A DNA stretch of 64,000 nucleotides, taken from the NCBI GenBank assembly GCA_046314755.1, contig JBKDBG010000033.1, positions 1-64,000 of the forward strand. Direction: 5' to 3'. Of the stretch, positions 50,362 to 59,921 are shown piece after piece; position 1 is the stretch's first letter; every line of letters begins with the position of its first letter. Both the position numbers and the translations under genes were made by a program. The stretch comes from UBA6183 sp046314755. Its GTDB lineage: Bacteria; Bacteroidota; Bacteroidia; UKL13-3. The notes beneath the pieces are model-generated. The model did not search any database, had not been told where the DNA came from, and worked only from the letters and a program-made list of their open reading frames with translations.

Positions 50362-51528
50362 ATGAAACGCAATAAAATTGTACTTTATGTTTTATGGTTA
50401 CTCTTACTGCACAGTAAGTCATTCGCTAATTTAATATACCACCCGGTTAGTTTTGTACTCAGCACCGATAAAGAAAGTTATTACGAAGGCGAAAAAATTA
50501 CCTTTTACATCACCATTACCAACAACGATAAAGAAAGAACACACCCTGTTTTGTTACCGCATACCCAAAATACAGGTGAGAAACTTTTTTATTTAACCGC
50601 ATACGATAAAGCAAAAAACACCTTGCTGTTGCGGTACACCGAAAACAAACAGATGAACATGATGGTGCATGACACAGGTACTGTTCAAATCAAATATTTA
50701 AAACCGCAAGAGCAAATTGTAGTGCCCATTTATTTAAATGATTTTGAAAACTACTACAGCTACCACACACAAAATGCTTCGCATCATAGTTTTGGTGTTC
50801 CGCTGTTTGCGGGTATTTATCACATCAATGTTACCTATAATCCAAAAGGTTTAGCATTAGGCGATAGCTTGTACACTTATTACGATTACTTTGATAAATA
50901 CAGTGCACCAGCCAACAAACAGTTGATGCCGCGTGAAGGACAAATTACCCCATTGGTGGAGGTTAGAATTAAACGAAGAACCGATACCATTGTGAGCATT
51001 GAAAGAAAAAAATACTTCATCAAAACCGATGGGTATTATTACTACTACTTGTCGGAAAACTTACCAAAGATTACAACCGATACAAATTGTCACCACATCA
51101 CTAGTTTGCTGCCCGATAGTTTCACCGGGAAGAATGAATATTTCTACAGCCATTTTACTGATTTGTATGCGGAGTACATTAGCAGATTTGAAGATGGAGA
51201 TATCCGTGAATACCGAAAATTTTCAGATTGGTGTCCGAGCTACTTATTTACCGAACGGTACAATGAGTTTAAACAAAAAACACATTATGAATTGCAATTG
51301 CCCGATAAAAGATTTTACAGCATTTCTTATCACCAACCGGGAGGAAGAATTCACCAAGAATCGTATTGTTCGGAAGATGGCACCTTGTGCATGGTAACCA
51401 CTTACATTTACAACAAAAAGGGAGATTTTGTTCGGAAGAAAATGGAACAAACCAAGCCCTGCTCAGTGGTAATAATTGATGGTAAAAAAAGAAGTGCAAC
51501 ACGTGTATATAATTTGGAAGCACGATAA
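50362..51528 (+). CDS. Secreted protein of unknown function with an Ig-like N-terminal domain
   Basis: About 388 residues. A signal peptide (VLYVLWLLLLHSKSFAN) is followed by a beta-rich domain (about 25-190) with YYEGEKITFYITITNND, like an intracellular-protease-inhibitor or Ig-type fold. The C-terminal half is rich in Tyr and charged residues with YNEFKQKTHYELQLPDKR, which resembles MORN-like or YD-type antiparallel repeats only weakly. No known family was recognised. The start was set at ATG 50362 to give a proper signal; an upstream frame opening to 50269 adds unrelated sequence. It stands alone. Confidence 0.7.
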   Translation: MKRNKIVLYVLWLLLLHSKSFANLIYHPVSFVLSTDKESYYEGEKITFYITITNNDKERTHPVLLPHTQNTGEKLFYLTAYDKAKNTLLLRYTENKQMNMMVHDTGTVQIKYLKPQEQIVVPIYLNDFENYYSYHTQNASHHSFGVPLFAGIYHINVTYNPKGLALGDSLYTYYDYFDKYSAPANKQLMPREGQITPLVEVRIKRRTDTIVSIERKKYFIKTDGYYYYYLSENLPKITTDTNCHHITSLLPDSFTGKNEYFYSHFTDLYAEYISRFEDGDIREYRKFSDWCPSYLFTERYNEFKQKTHYELQLPDKRFYSISYHQPGGRIHQESYCSEDGTLCMVTTYIYNKKGDFVRKKMEQTKPCSVVIIDGKKRSATRVYNLEAR

Positions 51529-51636
51529 AAAAATTAGCAGTTCGTTTGAGGTGACAGATTATGGCAAAAATTAATGATGGTATCAAACGTGTAAGAATGA
51601 TTTAACTTGCAAGGAAACAATCAAAATATTTACCTC

Positions 51637-51897
51637 ATGAAATCTTTATCTATTACTTTATCACTGGCTTTTGCTGCATCTATTTGTTTAACCGGTTGCG
51701 GCAACTTAAGCAATGATGTAGAAGCCAAATTAAAAGAATTAAAAAGTAAAACCGAATCGCTTGACTCCTTGGTAAACCAAGAAGTAGATAAAGTACACTC
51801 GCTTGATTCACTCATAAACAGTGAAACAGAAAGGTTGAACAAATTAGATTCCATTGCAAATGCCAAAATGGATCGTTACGAAAAAATCTTGCAGTAA
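51637..51897 (+). CDS. Lpp-like coiled-coil lipoprotein
   Basis: 86 residues. A lipoprotein signal ends ICLTGC. The mature part is one long helix with repeating units (LKSKTESLDSLVNQEVDKV and then HSLDSLINSETERL), a heptad pattern expected to form a trimeric coiled coil. The design recalls Braun's lipoprotein, but the C-terminal Lys used for peptidoglycan linkage is not seen (it ends YEKILQ), so it is not Lpp itself. It may be a periplasmic spacer. The start is ATG 51637; the upstream extension is discarded. Confidence 0.75.
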   Translation: MKSLSITLSLAFAASICLTGCGNLSNDVEAKLKELKSKTESLDSLVNQEVDKVHSLDSLINSETERLNKLDSIANAKMDRYEKILQ

Positions 51898-52110
51898 ACC
51901 ATTTGAATCAAGGCATTTAAAAGGCTCGGCAATTGGGTTGAAGAGATGGTTTAAAATGAAGCTTGCGGAGAATAATCACCCGTGATTACAATGGACCGTT
52001 TGATGTTTGGCTTAAAAAGTTCTTCAATAAATTTTATCGGTTAAACTGAATTCGATCCAAGGTTTTTCGTTTTCATTTCGTTCACTACTGAACGTTTTTG
52101 CGCATTAGGA

Positions 52111-53163
52111 TTAATTCGAATCCTTTGGTATTTCCCAGGGCTTGTTTACCTCATATAATAACTGCCCTTTACTTACCACCAACGGTGAAGGAATATTGTT
52201 GGTGTATAAACTGCCGGTGCCTAAGCCTTGTGGCATTTGAATGTGTTGTGTGGACGTAAATTGTGCAATGGCATTTAACCCGATATTACTTTCTAAAGCA
52301 CTGGTGGCCCACCAACCTATGCCCTGCTTTTGTGCCCATTTAATCCAAGCTTCGCTGTTGTTGAGTCCGCCTATTAAAGTGGGTTTTAAAATAATGTATT
52401 GCGGTTGAATGTATTGCAATAATAGTTGGCCTTGGGTATGCACATCCACACCAATTAATTCTTCATCCAAAGCAATGGCAATGGATGTGGTGGCACACAA
52501 TTCTTGCATGGCTTCCCATTGTTTGGGTTTAATGGGTTGCTCTATGCTGTGAATGTCAAACCGTGCCAATTCTTTTAATTTTTTATGCGCTTCATCGTTG
52601 GCAAAAGCTCCGTTTGCATCTAAACGAATGGTTACCTTAAACGCATTAAATTGTTTTCTAAATGCTTCCAACATACGGCACTCTTCATCAAAATCAAGAG
52701 CGCCTACTTTAAACTTAATGGTATCAAAACCTGTAGATGCTTTTTCTAGAGCTTCCTGCAACATGGTTTCTTTTTCATTCATCCACACCAATCCGTTAAT
52801 GGGTATGGTTTGTATGCCTTTGGTAAAATTGGTTTCAAACAATAAAAACGGCTGTTGGTGTTGCATGGAAAGCAAAGCTGTTTCTACTGCAAAATAAATA
52901 CTCGGGTAATTTTGTAAATCCAAGGCTTCTATGCTCAAGCCTTCACTCAAGCCTTCACAAACGCGTTGCATTTTTTGTTCAAAATCGGGCACATCATCAA
53001 TGCTCAACCCTTTTAAAGGAGCAGCTTCTCCATAGGTGATTTTACCATCGGCCAAGCGTATTAATTTTAAATAATAAACCGTGTGTGTAGTGAGCACATT
53101 ACGCGAGGTGCGGGCTTCACGTTTAAATTGCAATTGGTGTGATTGATAAGTGGCTTTGTACAT
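52111..53163 (-). CDS. menC: o-Succinylbenzoate synthase MenC
   Basis: 350 residues of the enolase superfamily. It dehydrates SHCHC to o-succinylbenzoate in menaquinone synthesis. The catalytic KxK is KFK (150-152). Metal ligands are Asp182 (RLDANGAF), Glu208 (IEQPI) and Asp233 (ALDEE), and the second base is Lys260 (LKPTLIGG). It follows menA by 6 nt on the same strand, as expected for a menaquinone gene cluster. Start ATG 53163 is clear. The other men genes are not in the window. Confidence 0.92.
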   Translation of the reverse strand: MYKATYQSHQLQFKREARTSRNVLTTHTVYYLKLIRLADGKITYGEAAPLKGLSIDDVPDFEQKMQRVCEGLSEGLSIEALDLQNYPSIYFAVETALLSMQHQQPFLLFETNFTKGIQTIPINGLVWMNEKETMLQEALEKASTGFDTIKFKVGALDFDEECRMLEAFRKQFNAFKVTIRLDANGAFANDEAHKKLKELARFDIHSIEQPIKPKQWEAMQELCATTSIAIALDEELIGVDVHTQGQLLLQYIQPQYIILKPTLIGGLNNSEAWIKWAQKQGIGWWATSALESNIGLNAIAQFTSTQHIQMPQGLGTGSLYTNNIPSPLVVSKGQLLYEVNKPWEIPKDSN

Positions 53164-53169
53164 AAACAG

Positions 53170-54132
53170 TTACATCACTTTATTAATGGCCGTGTACGTA
53201 TAAATTCCTAAAGCTATGGTTTGTAAAATCATAAACACCACCACCAAAAACAAGGTGGCCAAACTCAGCTTTTTTAAATATCCGTTATACACAGGCGAAG
53301 GTGGTGTGGAGTGCACCAAATACGCTTGTTTAAAAATAGGAATAAACGCCAACAAGGTGGCATACTCTAATACATGCAACGACTTAAAACTTAAAAAAAT
53401 AAACAAACACACAAATGCCGTAAGCACCAACATCCAATGGTAAATACGGGCTTTACGCACACCCAAATGTACCACAATGGTATGCTTACCCGAGGCCGCA
53501 TCATTTTCAATATCTCTAATGTTATTGGTATTTAACACCGCAGCGCTTAATAAACCAATGGTGGTTGCAGGTAAAAAAATCCAAGCATCACCAATGCCGT
53601 ACCACCTAAATTGATGGTGCAACAAATACACGCCAACCACCGCAACCGGACCAAAAAATAAAAACACAAACACATCGCCCAACCCTTTGTAACCATAAGC
53701 ACTTTGGCCTACCGTGTATTTAATGGCTGCTGCAATGGCTGTTAATCCAACCATAAAAAACAATAAAAAACCAACGTTTAAATGCCCGTTAAAAGCAATG
53801 GCCAACAACGATAATCCGGAAGTTAAACATAACAATACAAATGCCACAATCATATTTCGCATGGCTTGTGGTGTAATGTTACCGCTTTGTAAAGCACGCA
53901 TGTTGCCCAATCGGTTTTCATTATCGGTACCTTTTACAAAATCACCGTAATCATTAGCCAAGTTGCTAAGTATTTGTAAGCATATAGCCGTTAGCAATGC
54001 AAGCAATGTGATGATAAAATTGGTGTCGTAACCACTTAATCCCGCCAAGGCACTGCCCATTAAAATACCGGAAACAGCTAAAGGCAGGGTACGTAAACGC
54101 ATGGCACTAATCCATGTTTTAAAATTACTCAT
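53170..54132 (-). CDS. menA: 1,4-Dihydroxy-2-naphthoate polyprenyltransferase MenA
   Basis: A 320-residue membrane protein with about eight or nine helices. It joins DHNA to a polyprenyl diphosphate, giving demethylmenaquinone. The two aspartate-rich motifs are present: NLANDYGDFVKGTD (about 61-75) and NNIRDIENDAASGKHT (about 200-215). It is the first gene of a two-gene unit with menC. Upstream it is divergent from hflX, with about 100 bp between. The start ATG 54132 (MSNFKTWISAMRLRTLPLA) is typical of the family. Confidence 0.93.
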   Translation of the reverse strand: MSNFKTWISAMRLRTLPLAVSGILMGSALAGLSGYDTNFIITLLALLTAICLQILSNLANDYGDFVKGTDNENRLGNMRALQSGNITPQAMRNMIVAFVLLCLTSGLSLLAIAFNGHLNVGFLLFFMVGLTAIAAAIKYTVGQSAYGYKGLGDVFVFLFFGPVAVVGVYLLHHQFRWYGIGDAWIFLPATTIGLLSAAVLNTNNIRDIENDAASGKHTIVVHLGVRKARIYHWMLVLTAFVCLFIFLSFKSLHVLEYATLLAFIPIFKQAYLVHSTPPSPVYNGYLKKLSLATLFLVVVFMILQTIALGIYTYTAINKVM

Positions 54133-54211
54133 GAGGCAACAAAAATAATTAAAGTATACCGGGATTAAACATGCATTGTTTTAAACTAAGCAGTTAATCA
54201 GATAAAGTGAT

Positions 54212-54219
54212 TAAATTTG
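54212..54219 (+). promoter_or_regulatory. -7 element of hflX
   Basis: TAAATTTG matches TAnnTTTG, 11 nt before the ATG at 54231. It overlaps an in-frame GTG (54207), which argues against that codon as the start. Confidence 0.4.
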
Positions 54220-54230
54220 TAGCCACATTC

Positions 54231-55415
54231 ATGGCTAAAGGAAAATTATACGACACACATAAAAAGCAGGAAACGGCTGTATTGGTTGGTATTGTGCTAC
54301 CTCATCAAAAAGTTGAACAAGCGGAAGAGTATTTAGATGAATTATCATTTTTAGCCTTAACTGCCGGTGCACGCGTGGTTAAACGTTATCTTCAACGCTT
54401 ACCCAAACCCAATGGAGCAACCTTTGTTGGGGAAGGAAAAATTGAAGAAATAGCCGCTTATGTAAAAGAAAATGAAATCAGCATGGTGATATTTGATGAT
54501 GAGTTAAGTCCATCACAAATACGTAACCTCGAAAAATTATTCAACATAAAAATACTGGATCGAAGCAATTTAATCTTGGATATTTTTGCCACCCGGGCTC
54601 GCACGGCACAAGCCAAAATGCAAGTGGAGTTGGCGCAAATGCAATACATGTTACCGCGTTTAACACGCATGTGGACCCACTTAACCAAACATGCGGGAGG
54701 AATTGGAACGAGAGGGCCGGGTGAGAGTGAAATTGAAACCGACCGCAGGACCATCAGAAATACCATTGGTAAATTAAAGGAAAGATTACGCGAGGTTGAA
54801 CAACAAGCAGAAACACGAAGAAAAAACCGTGATGACAAAGTGAGAATTACGCTGGTGGGTTACACCAACGTGGGCAAATCAACCATCATGAATATGCTGA
54901 GCAAAAGCGAAGCGGTGTTGGCCGAAGACAAACTTTTTGCAACACTTGACAGTACGGTTAGAAAAATTGTGATTGATGATATTCCGTTTTTATTAACCGA
55001 TACCGTTGGATTTATCCGTAAGCTTCCGCATCAATTGATTGAGTGTTTTAAAAGCACTTTGGATGAAATTAGAGAAGCCGATGTGTTGATTCATGTGGTG
55101 GATGTTTCGCATCCAAAATTTGAAGACCAAATTGCTGTGGTAAATAAAACCCTGGAAGAAATTAAGGCGCATCAAAAACCAACTTTGTTGGTATTTAATA
55201 AAATTGATAAGTTACAGGAACCGCTAAAAATGGAAGATGAAGAGTTGGACGAAAACGAACCTGAACTGCCTTACATTGAGCGCTTAAAAAACACTTGGAT
55301 GGCCAAAGAAAATGCGCCTGTTATTTTTATATCGGCCACTAAAAAAACCAATGTGGAAGAATTGAAACAAGCGTTGTTGAGTTTGGTGAAAAAAAACATG
55401 AAAGTGGCTTATTAA
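54231..55415 (+). CDS. hflX: Ribosome-associated GTPase HflX
   Basis: 394 residues. HflX binds the 50S subunit and splits stalled or heat-damaged ribosomes. The N-terminal HflX domain (about 18-175) has GARVVKRYLQRLPKPNGATF and RTAQAKMQVELAQMQYMLPR, with GGIGTRGPGESEIETDRR. The G domain has VGYTNVGKSTIMN (G1), DTVGF (G3) and NKID (G4). The start was set at ATG 54231 (MAKGKLYDTHK) because the promoter -7 element lies over an earlier GTG. The WYL gene follows 9 nt after its stop. Confidence 0.93.
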   Translation: MAKGKLYDTHKKQETAVLVGIVLPHQKVEQAEEYLDELSFLALTAGARVVKRYLQRLPKPNGATFVGEGKIEEIAAYVKENEISMVIFDDELSPSQIRNLEKLFNIKILDRSNLILDIFATRARTAQAKMQVELAQMQYMLPRLTRMWTHLTKHAGGIGTRGPGESEIETDRRTIRNTIGKLKERLREVEQQAETRRKNRDDKVRITLVGYTNVGKSTIMNMLSKSEAVLAEDKLFATLDSTVRKIVIDDIPFLLTDTVGFIRKLPHQLIECFKSTLDEIREADVLIHVVDVSHPKFEDQIAVVNKTLEEIKAHQKPTLLVFNKIDKLQEPLKMEDEELDENEPELPYIERLKNTWMAKENAPVIFISATKKTNVEELKQALLSLVKKNMKVAY

Positions 55416-55424
55416 TTTCAAGAC

Positions 55425-56243
55425 ATGTCGGCAAGGTGTTATCAAATAATATTAGAATCGGTAAGCAAATCGCCCAAACCTTCATTTAATGATTTAAAGG
55501 ATAAACTCACCGATGCAGGATTTGAACTTTCGCCAAGAACTTTGCAACGTTATTTAGAATACATCAGAAATAAATTCGGGTTTGATGTGAGGTATAACAA
55601 GGCGAAAAACTATTATTATTTAGATGAACAACAATTGCCTCATGTGCACACCTTATTGGTGGTATTAGGCATGTTGCACGAAACGGAATTGTTTTTGGAA
55701 CAATCGCACGTACAAAACCTAAAAGGCTTAAATGTTGAAGATTTCTTTATTCCCAAAGGCATTCAATACATTGATACCATACAAAAAGCCATTACACAAA
55801 ACAAGGCTTTAACCTTGGTTTTGGCGGAAGGAGCCTTAAGAATTACTCCCGAAAAAATATCCAACGAAAACGGCTGGTTAACATTAATTGGCAAAGAAGG
55901 AAACACACCAATTGCCATTAAACTGTGTGATATCAAAAGTGTAAGTGCTGCAAATCATTTAACCAAACTTCAACCCGAAACACCTAAAGAAATATTTACA
56001 ACGGTTTTAATTGCCGTTCGACATGAATTAGCGGATGAAGTGAGAATGAAACCCTTGCATGCGAGTCAGTTTGAAATGAAACAAAAAGAAAAATGGGTGG
56101 TTTTTGAATACCAACTCAGCAACCCCGAAATGCTTTTTCAACCGTTGTGGTTGATGAAAGATCAGGTGAAAGTATTGGAACCTGAAAACTTACGTGCAAA
56201 ACTTGCCGAAACTGCCAAAAAAGTACACAAGCTAAACAAATAG
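55425..56243 (+). CDS. WYL-domain transcriptional regulator
   Basis: 272 residues. The N-terminal winged helix (about 10-65; SFNDLKDKLTDAGFELSPRTLQRYLEYIR in two parts) is like that of WYL regulators, which bind nucleic acid or a nucleotide ligand through the WYL domain. The WYL region (about 140-180) is degenerate: ENGWLTLIGKEGNT lies where W-Y-L normally occurs, followed by IAIKLCDIKSVSAAN. The ligand is unknown. It lies 9 nt after hflX and is probably co-transcribed; no defence gene is beside it. Confidence in the family is good and in function low. Confidence 0.8.
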   Translation: MSARCYQIILESVSKSPKPSFNDLKDKLTDAGFELSPRTLQRYLEYIRNKFGFDVRYNKAKNYYYLDEQQLPHVHTLLVVLGMLHETELFLEQSHVQNLKGLNVEDFFIPKGIQYIDTIQKAITQNKALTLVLAEGALRITPEKISNENGWLTLIGKEGNTPIAIKLCDIKSVSAANHLTKLQPETPKEIFTTVLIAVRHELADEVRMKPLHASQFEMKQKEKWVVFEYQLSNPEMLFQPLWLMKDQVKVLEPENLRAKLAETAKKVHKLNK

Positions 56244-56355
56244 TCAATCTGCTCATTTTCAGATTATTGGATATGTTTAAACGCATTCATCCTTAAACCT
56301 TATTAAACTTTTCTTTTAAAGCTATAATTGCAATAGGTTAAGATGTTAAAATTTA

Positions 56356-56363
56356 TAATTTTG
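56356..56363 (+). promoter_or_regulatory. -7 element before the parvulin foldase gene
   Basis: TAATTTTG matches TAnnTTTG, 28 nt before the start. A purine-rich AGAAGG lies 3-8 nt before the ATG, giving a normal leader with a ribosome-binding site, unlike several neighbours. Confidence 0.45.
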
Positions 56364-56391
56364 CGTCACCTCAAAAAAATATAGAAGGATA

Positions 56392-58416
56392 ATGAGTTAT
56401 ATGAAGTACCGTGTATTATTGTTCAGTGCTGCAGGTTTAATTGCAACTGCCGTTCAAGCACAAAAAGCGAAACCCAAAACGAGTAAACCGTTAACCAAAC
56501 CGGTGGTTCAGGCACCCGTTACAGCCAACAACCCGTGGGTATTTACATACGGAACCGATACGGTTTACAAAAACGAATTCGAACGTTTGCTTACCAAAAA
56601 CCGTAATCCAAAAGAAACGCCAACCGAAGAAAATGTAAGAGAGTACTTAGAGTTGTACCAAAACTTTAAGATGAAAGTGAGAGAGGCTAAATTGATGCAA
56701 TTGGATACTTTCACCTCATTTAAAACGGAGTTGGCAGGATATCGTAAGCAATTGGCCAATCCTTATTTAACCGATAAAAAAGTTACGGACGGTTTGATTA
56801 AAGAAGCCTACGAACACATGCAAACAGAGGTTAAGGCCAGTCATATTTTAGTTACTTGCTCTGAAAATGCAAAACCGGCCGACACTTTAGCCGCTTACAA
56901 TAAAATTTTAGCGTTACGTAATCGCATAGTTAAAGGCGAAGCGTTTGACAGTGTTGCTGCAAAAGAATCACAAGATCCATCGGCTGTATCAAACTATGGC
57001 AATTTGGGTTGGTTTAGTGCCTTCGATATGATTTACGATTTCGAAAAAATGGCATACACTACACCAAAAGGTCAATTGTCAATGCCATTCCGCACACGCT
57101 TTGGTTACCATATTATAAAAGTTGCCGATAAACGTGCCGCACGCGGTGAAGTAAAAGTACAACACTTGATGCGTACCACAGGTGAAAATGCAACTACAGA
57201 AACACGTATGCAACAGAAACAATTAACCGACAGCATTTGGAACATGATTAAAAACGGCAATCAATCATTTGATGATATGGTGGCACAATACAGCCAAGAT
57301 GAAGGCAGCAAGCCAAACAAAGGCATCATGAACTGGATTAGCAGCGGAAGCCGTTTCCCTGAGGAGTTTAAAGAGGTTGCCTTCAATTTAGAAAAAGGCG
57401 ATGTGTCAGCTGTTTTCAGTACTTCATACGGTTATCATATTATTAAATTGGTTGATAAAAAACCAATACCTGCACTTAAAGAAATTGAAGAAACCATTAA
57501 AACAAAAATCAGTAGAGACAGCCGTGCCGAAAGCACTAAATCTGCCGTAGCACAACGGATTAAAAAAGAAAATAACTTTACTGAAAATGTAGCCAACTTT
57601 AAAACATTTGCCTCATCATGCGACAGCAGCATGTTTATGGACGGATTTGAATTAGACGAATCGAAATATGGTAAAAAAGAATTGTTTAAACTCGGCAATA
57701 AAACTTACAACGATTTAGATTTTGCAAAATATTTGGTAAACAGCCATGATTATTTTCAACCGGGACAATCGGTTTACATGATGGTGAGTAACATTTACAA
57801 ACGTTATGTAGAAGAAAAGGCTTTGGGTTTTGAAGAAACACAACTTGAAGAAAAATACGAAGACTTTAGAAATTTAATGCAAGAGTATCATGATGGCATT
57901 TTGTTGTTTGACTTAACCGATAAAATGGTTTGGGGTAAAGCAGGCATTGATACAAGCGGACTTGAGAAATTTCATGAGGCCAACAAAAACAAATACATGT
58001 GGAAAGACCGTGTACGTGTGTTAACTTACAGTTGCCTTGACGAAAAAACCAAAAAAGCTGCCATGAAAATGGCCATGGCCGGAAAAACTGCCGATGAAAT
58101 AAAAGCCAAACTCGCCAAAAAAATTACCGGTGCCGTGGTGGTAGTTGAACAAAAAGCCGAAAAGGGTGAGAATGTAAACTTAGATAAACTTTACAACGCG
58201 AAAGGTATAGTAGATATTCCGAATGAAAACGGACAATTTAAATTCTATTATGTTGTAGGTATTGTAGGACCTGAGCCTAAAACCTTAAAAGAGGCAAAAG
58301 GACTTGTTACCAGTGATTACCAATCGTATTTAGAGAAAGAATGGATTAAATCATTACGCGCCAAGTATCCGGTTACCGTTAATGAAGAAGTGATAAAAAC
58401 ACTATTTAAAAAATAG
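56392..58416 (+). CDS. Periplasmic peptidyl-prolyl isomerase with two parvulin domains
   Basis: 674 residues. A signal peptide (ending AVQAQ), a Pro/Lys/Thr-rich linker and a SurA_N-like helical region lead to two tandem parvulin domains (about residues 140-245, with VKASHILVTCSENA and FGYHIIKVAD; and 250-365, with VKVQHLMRTT and YGYHIIKLVD). A helical C-terminal region follows. It should chaperone outer-membrane and surface proteins. The ATG at 56392 or 56401 (MKYRVLLFS) may be used. A strong terminator follows, and another SurA-like gene lies beyond it. Confidence 0.9.
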   Translation: MSYMKYRVLLFSAAGLIATAVQAQKAKPKTSKPLTKPVVQAPVTANNPWVFTYGTDTVYKNEFERLLTKNRNPKETPTEENVREYLELYQNFKMKVREAKLMQLDTFTSFKTELAGYRKQLANPYLTDKKVTDGLIKEAYEHMQTEVKASHILVTCSENAKPADTLAAYNKILALRNRIVKGEAFDSVAAKESQDPSAVSNYGNLGWFSAFDMIYDFEKMAYTTPKGQLSMPFRTRFGYHIIKVADKRAARGEVKVQHLMRTTGENATTETRMQQKQLTDSIWNMIKNGNQSFDDMVAQYSQDEGSKPNKGIMNWISSGSRFPEEFKEVAFNLEKGDVSAVFSTSYGYHIIKLVDKKPIPALKEIEETIKTKISRDSRAESTKSAVAQRIKKENNFTENVANFKTFASSCDSSMFMDGFELDESKYGKKELFKLGNKTYNDLDFAKYLVNSHDYFQPGQSVYMMVSNIYKRYVEEKALGFEETQLEEKYEDFRNLMQEYHDGILLFDLTDKMVWGKAGIDTSGLEKFHEANKNKYMWKDRVRVLTYSCLDEKTKKAAMKMAMAGKTADEIKAKLAKKITGAVVVVEQKAEKGENVNLDKLYNAKGIVDIPNENGQFKFYYVVGIVGPEPKTLKEAKGLVTSDYQSYLEKEWIKSLRAKYPVTVNEEVIKTLFKK

Positions 58417-58420
58417 CCCG

Positions 58421-58450
58421 AAATAAAGCTGCTTAAGGCAGCTTTATTTT
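58421..58450 (+). terminator. Terminator between the two foldase genes
   Basis: AAATAAAGCTGC pairs perfectly (12 bp) with GCAGCTTTATTT around TTAAG, followed by a T run. Confidence 0.9.
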
Positions 58451-58554
58451 TTAGGACTGAATAGTGGCAAGTATCCTTATTTATCCTTTTTTTGTATACA
58501 AGATTGCATGGGAGGTATACTACTTCCAATTGCTTATCGTTTTGAATATTACCT

Positions 58555-59916
58555 ATGAACAAAATAGTTTCCATGTTAATTCTCCTGTTGTGCGGCTTAA
58601 CAACAAAAGCACAATTAAACGGACAGCTGCTTGATGAAATTGCTGCCGTGGTGGGAGATAACATCATTATGCAATCAGAAATTGATGTAGAGTTTCAGCA
58701 ACTGCAAAAAGAACTTGGTGAGATGCATGATAGTGTGAAGTGTGTCATTCTTCGTCAAAAACTGGTTGAAAAAATGTTGCTCACTCAAGCCCAATGGGAT
58801 AGTGTTCCGTTAGCTGATGAGCGAGTTGACATGGAATTGGAAAAACGTATCAAATTTTTTGCCTCACAATTTCCCGGAGGTGAAAAAGAAATGGAAAGCT
58901 ATTACGGAAAAACCATTAGTGAAATTAAAGCCACCAACCGCGAAAAAATTAAACAAAACATGTTGGTGCAAGAAATGCAGGGTAAGTTGCTTAGAGATAT
59001 AAAAGTATCGCCAACGGATGTTAAAAAATATTTTAACGAGTTAGATAAGTTAGACAGCTTACCCTATTACAGTGCCGAAATTGAATTGGCACAAATTGTA
59101 ATTATGCCTAAGGTGAGCAAAGAAGCCAAAGAATTGGCGCATCAAAAAATTACCGAACTGCGCGACCGTGTATTGCAAGGAGATAACTTTGCAACCTTAG
59201 CATTAATTTACAGTGATGATAAAGGCTCGGCACAACGCAGAGGAGAGTTGGGCATGTTTACCCGCGGTGATATGGTTCCGGAGTTTGAGGCGACAGCTTA
59301 TAAACTCAAACCTGATAGTGTTTCTAAAATTGTTGAAACCAAATTTGGCTACCATATTCTGCAGTTGATTGAGCGCAAAGGTGAAAACATTAATGTAAGA
59401 CATATCCTTATTAGGCCGCAAATTTTCAGAAGTGATATTAATAAGGCCAAAGATTTATTAGATAGCATTTTGTGGTTGGTAAAAATAGATTCGATGAAGT
59501 TTGAAGACGCTGCCAAAAAATACAGCGATGACGAAAATACCAAAGCCAACGGAGGCTACTTTTCTGACGGGCAAGTTGGCTCAACCAAAGTGCCTATTGA
59601 TGAATTGCCAAAAGATATTTATTACTTAATTGATAAATTAGAGCCGGGTCAGGTATCGGAGCCTGAATTAATTACTTTACCAACGCCCGACAGACAACAA
59701 GCTTGGCGTGTGTTTTACGTAAAAAGTATTTCAGCACCTCACCGTGCCAATTTAAAAGACGACTATCAAAAAATGCAGGCACTTGCCTTGCAACGCAAAC
59801 AAAATCAAACTATGCAAAATTGGATTGAGAAACACAAAAATGTGTTTTACTTGCATATTAGCGATCAATACAAAAACTGCAACAGCATACAAGATTTTTA
59901 TAAAAAGAGCAACTAA
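58555..59916 (+). CDS. SurA-like periplasmic chaperone
   Basis: 453 residues, the classical SurA plan and length: a signal peptide (ending TTKAQ), SurA_N region (DEIAAVVGDNIIMQSEID onward, about 26-165), two parvulin domains (about 175-275, with AEIELAQIVIMPKVS and FGYHILQLIE; and 285-385, with VRHILIRPQ) and a C-terminal helix that completes the chaperone core. It should escort outer-membrane beta-barrel proteins to the BAM complex. The MoxR gene starts 6 nt after its stop, so the two are co-transcribed. Confidence 0.92.
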   Translation: MNKIVSMLILLLCGLTTKAQLNGQLLDEIAAVVGDNIIMQSEIDVEFQQLQKELGEMHDSVKCVILRQKLVEKMLLTQAQWDSVPLADERVDMELEKRIKFFASQFPGGEKEMESYYGKTISEIKATNREKIKQNMLVQEMQGKLLRDIKVSPTDVKKYFNELDKLDSLPYYSAEIELAQIVIMPKVSKEAKELAHQKITELRDRVLQGDNFATLALIYSDDKGSAQRRGELGMFTRGDMVPEFEATAYKLKPDSVSKIVETKFGYHILQLIERKGENINVRHILIRPQIFRSDINKAKDLLDSILWLVKIDSMKFEDAAKKYSDDENTKANGGYFSDGQVGSTKVPIDELPKDIYYLIDKLEPGQVSEPELITLPTPDRQQAWRVFYVKSISAPHRANLKDDYQKMQALALQRKQNQTMQNWIEKHKNVFYLHISDQYKNCNSIQDFYKKSN

Positions 59917-59921
59917 ACAGC

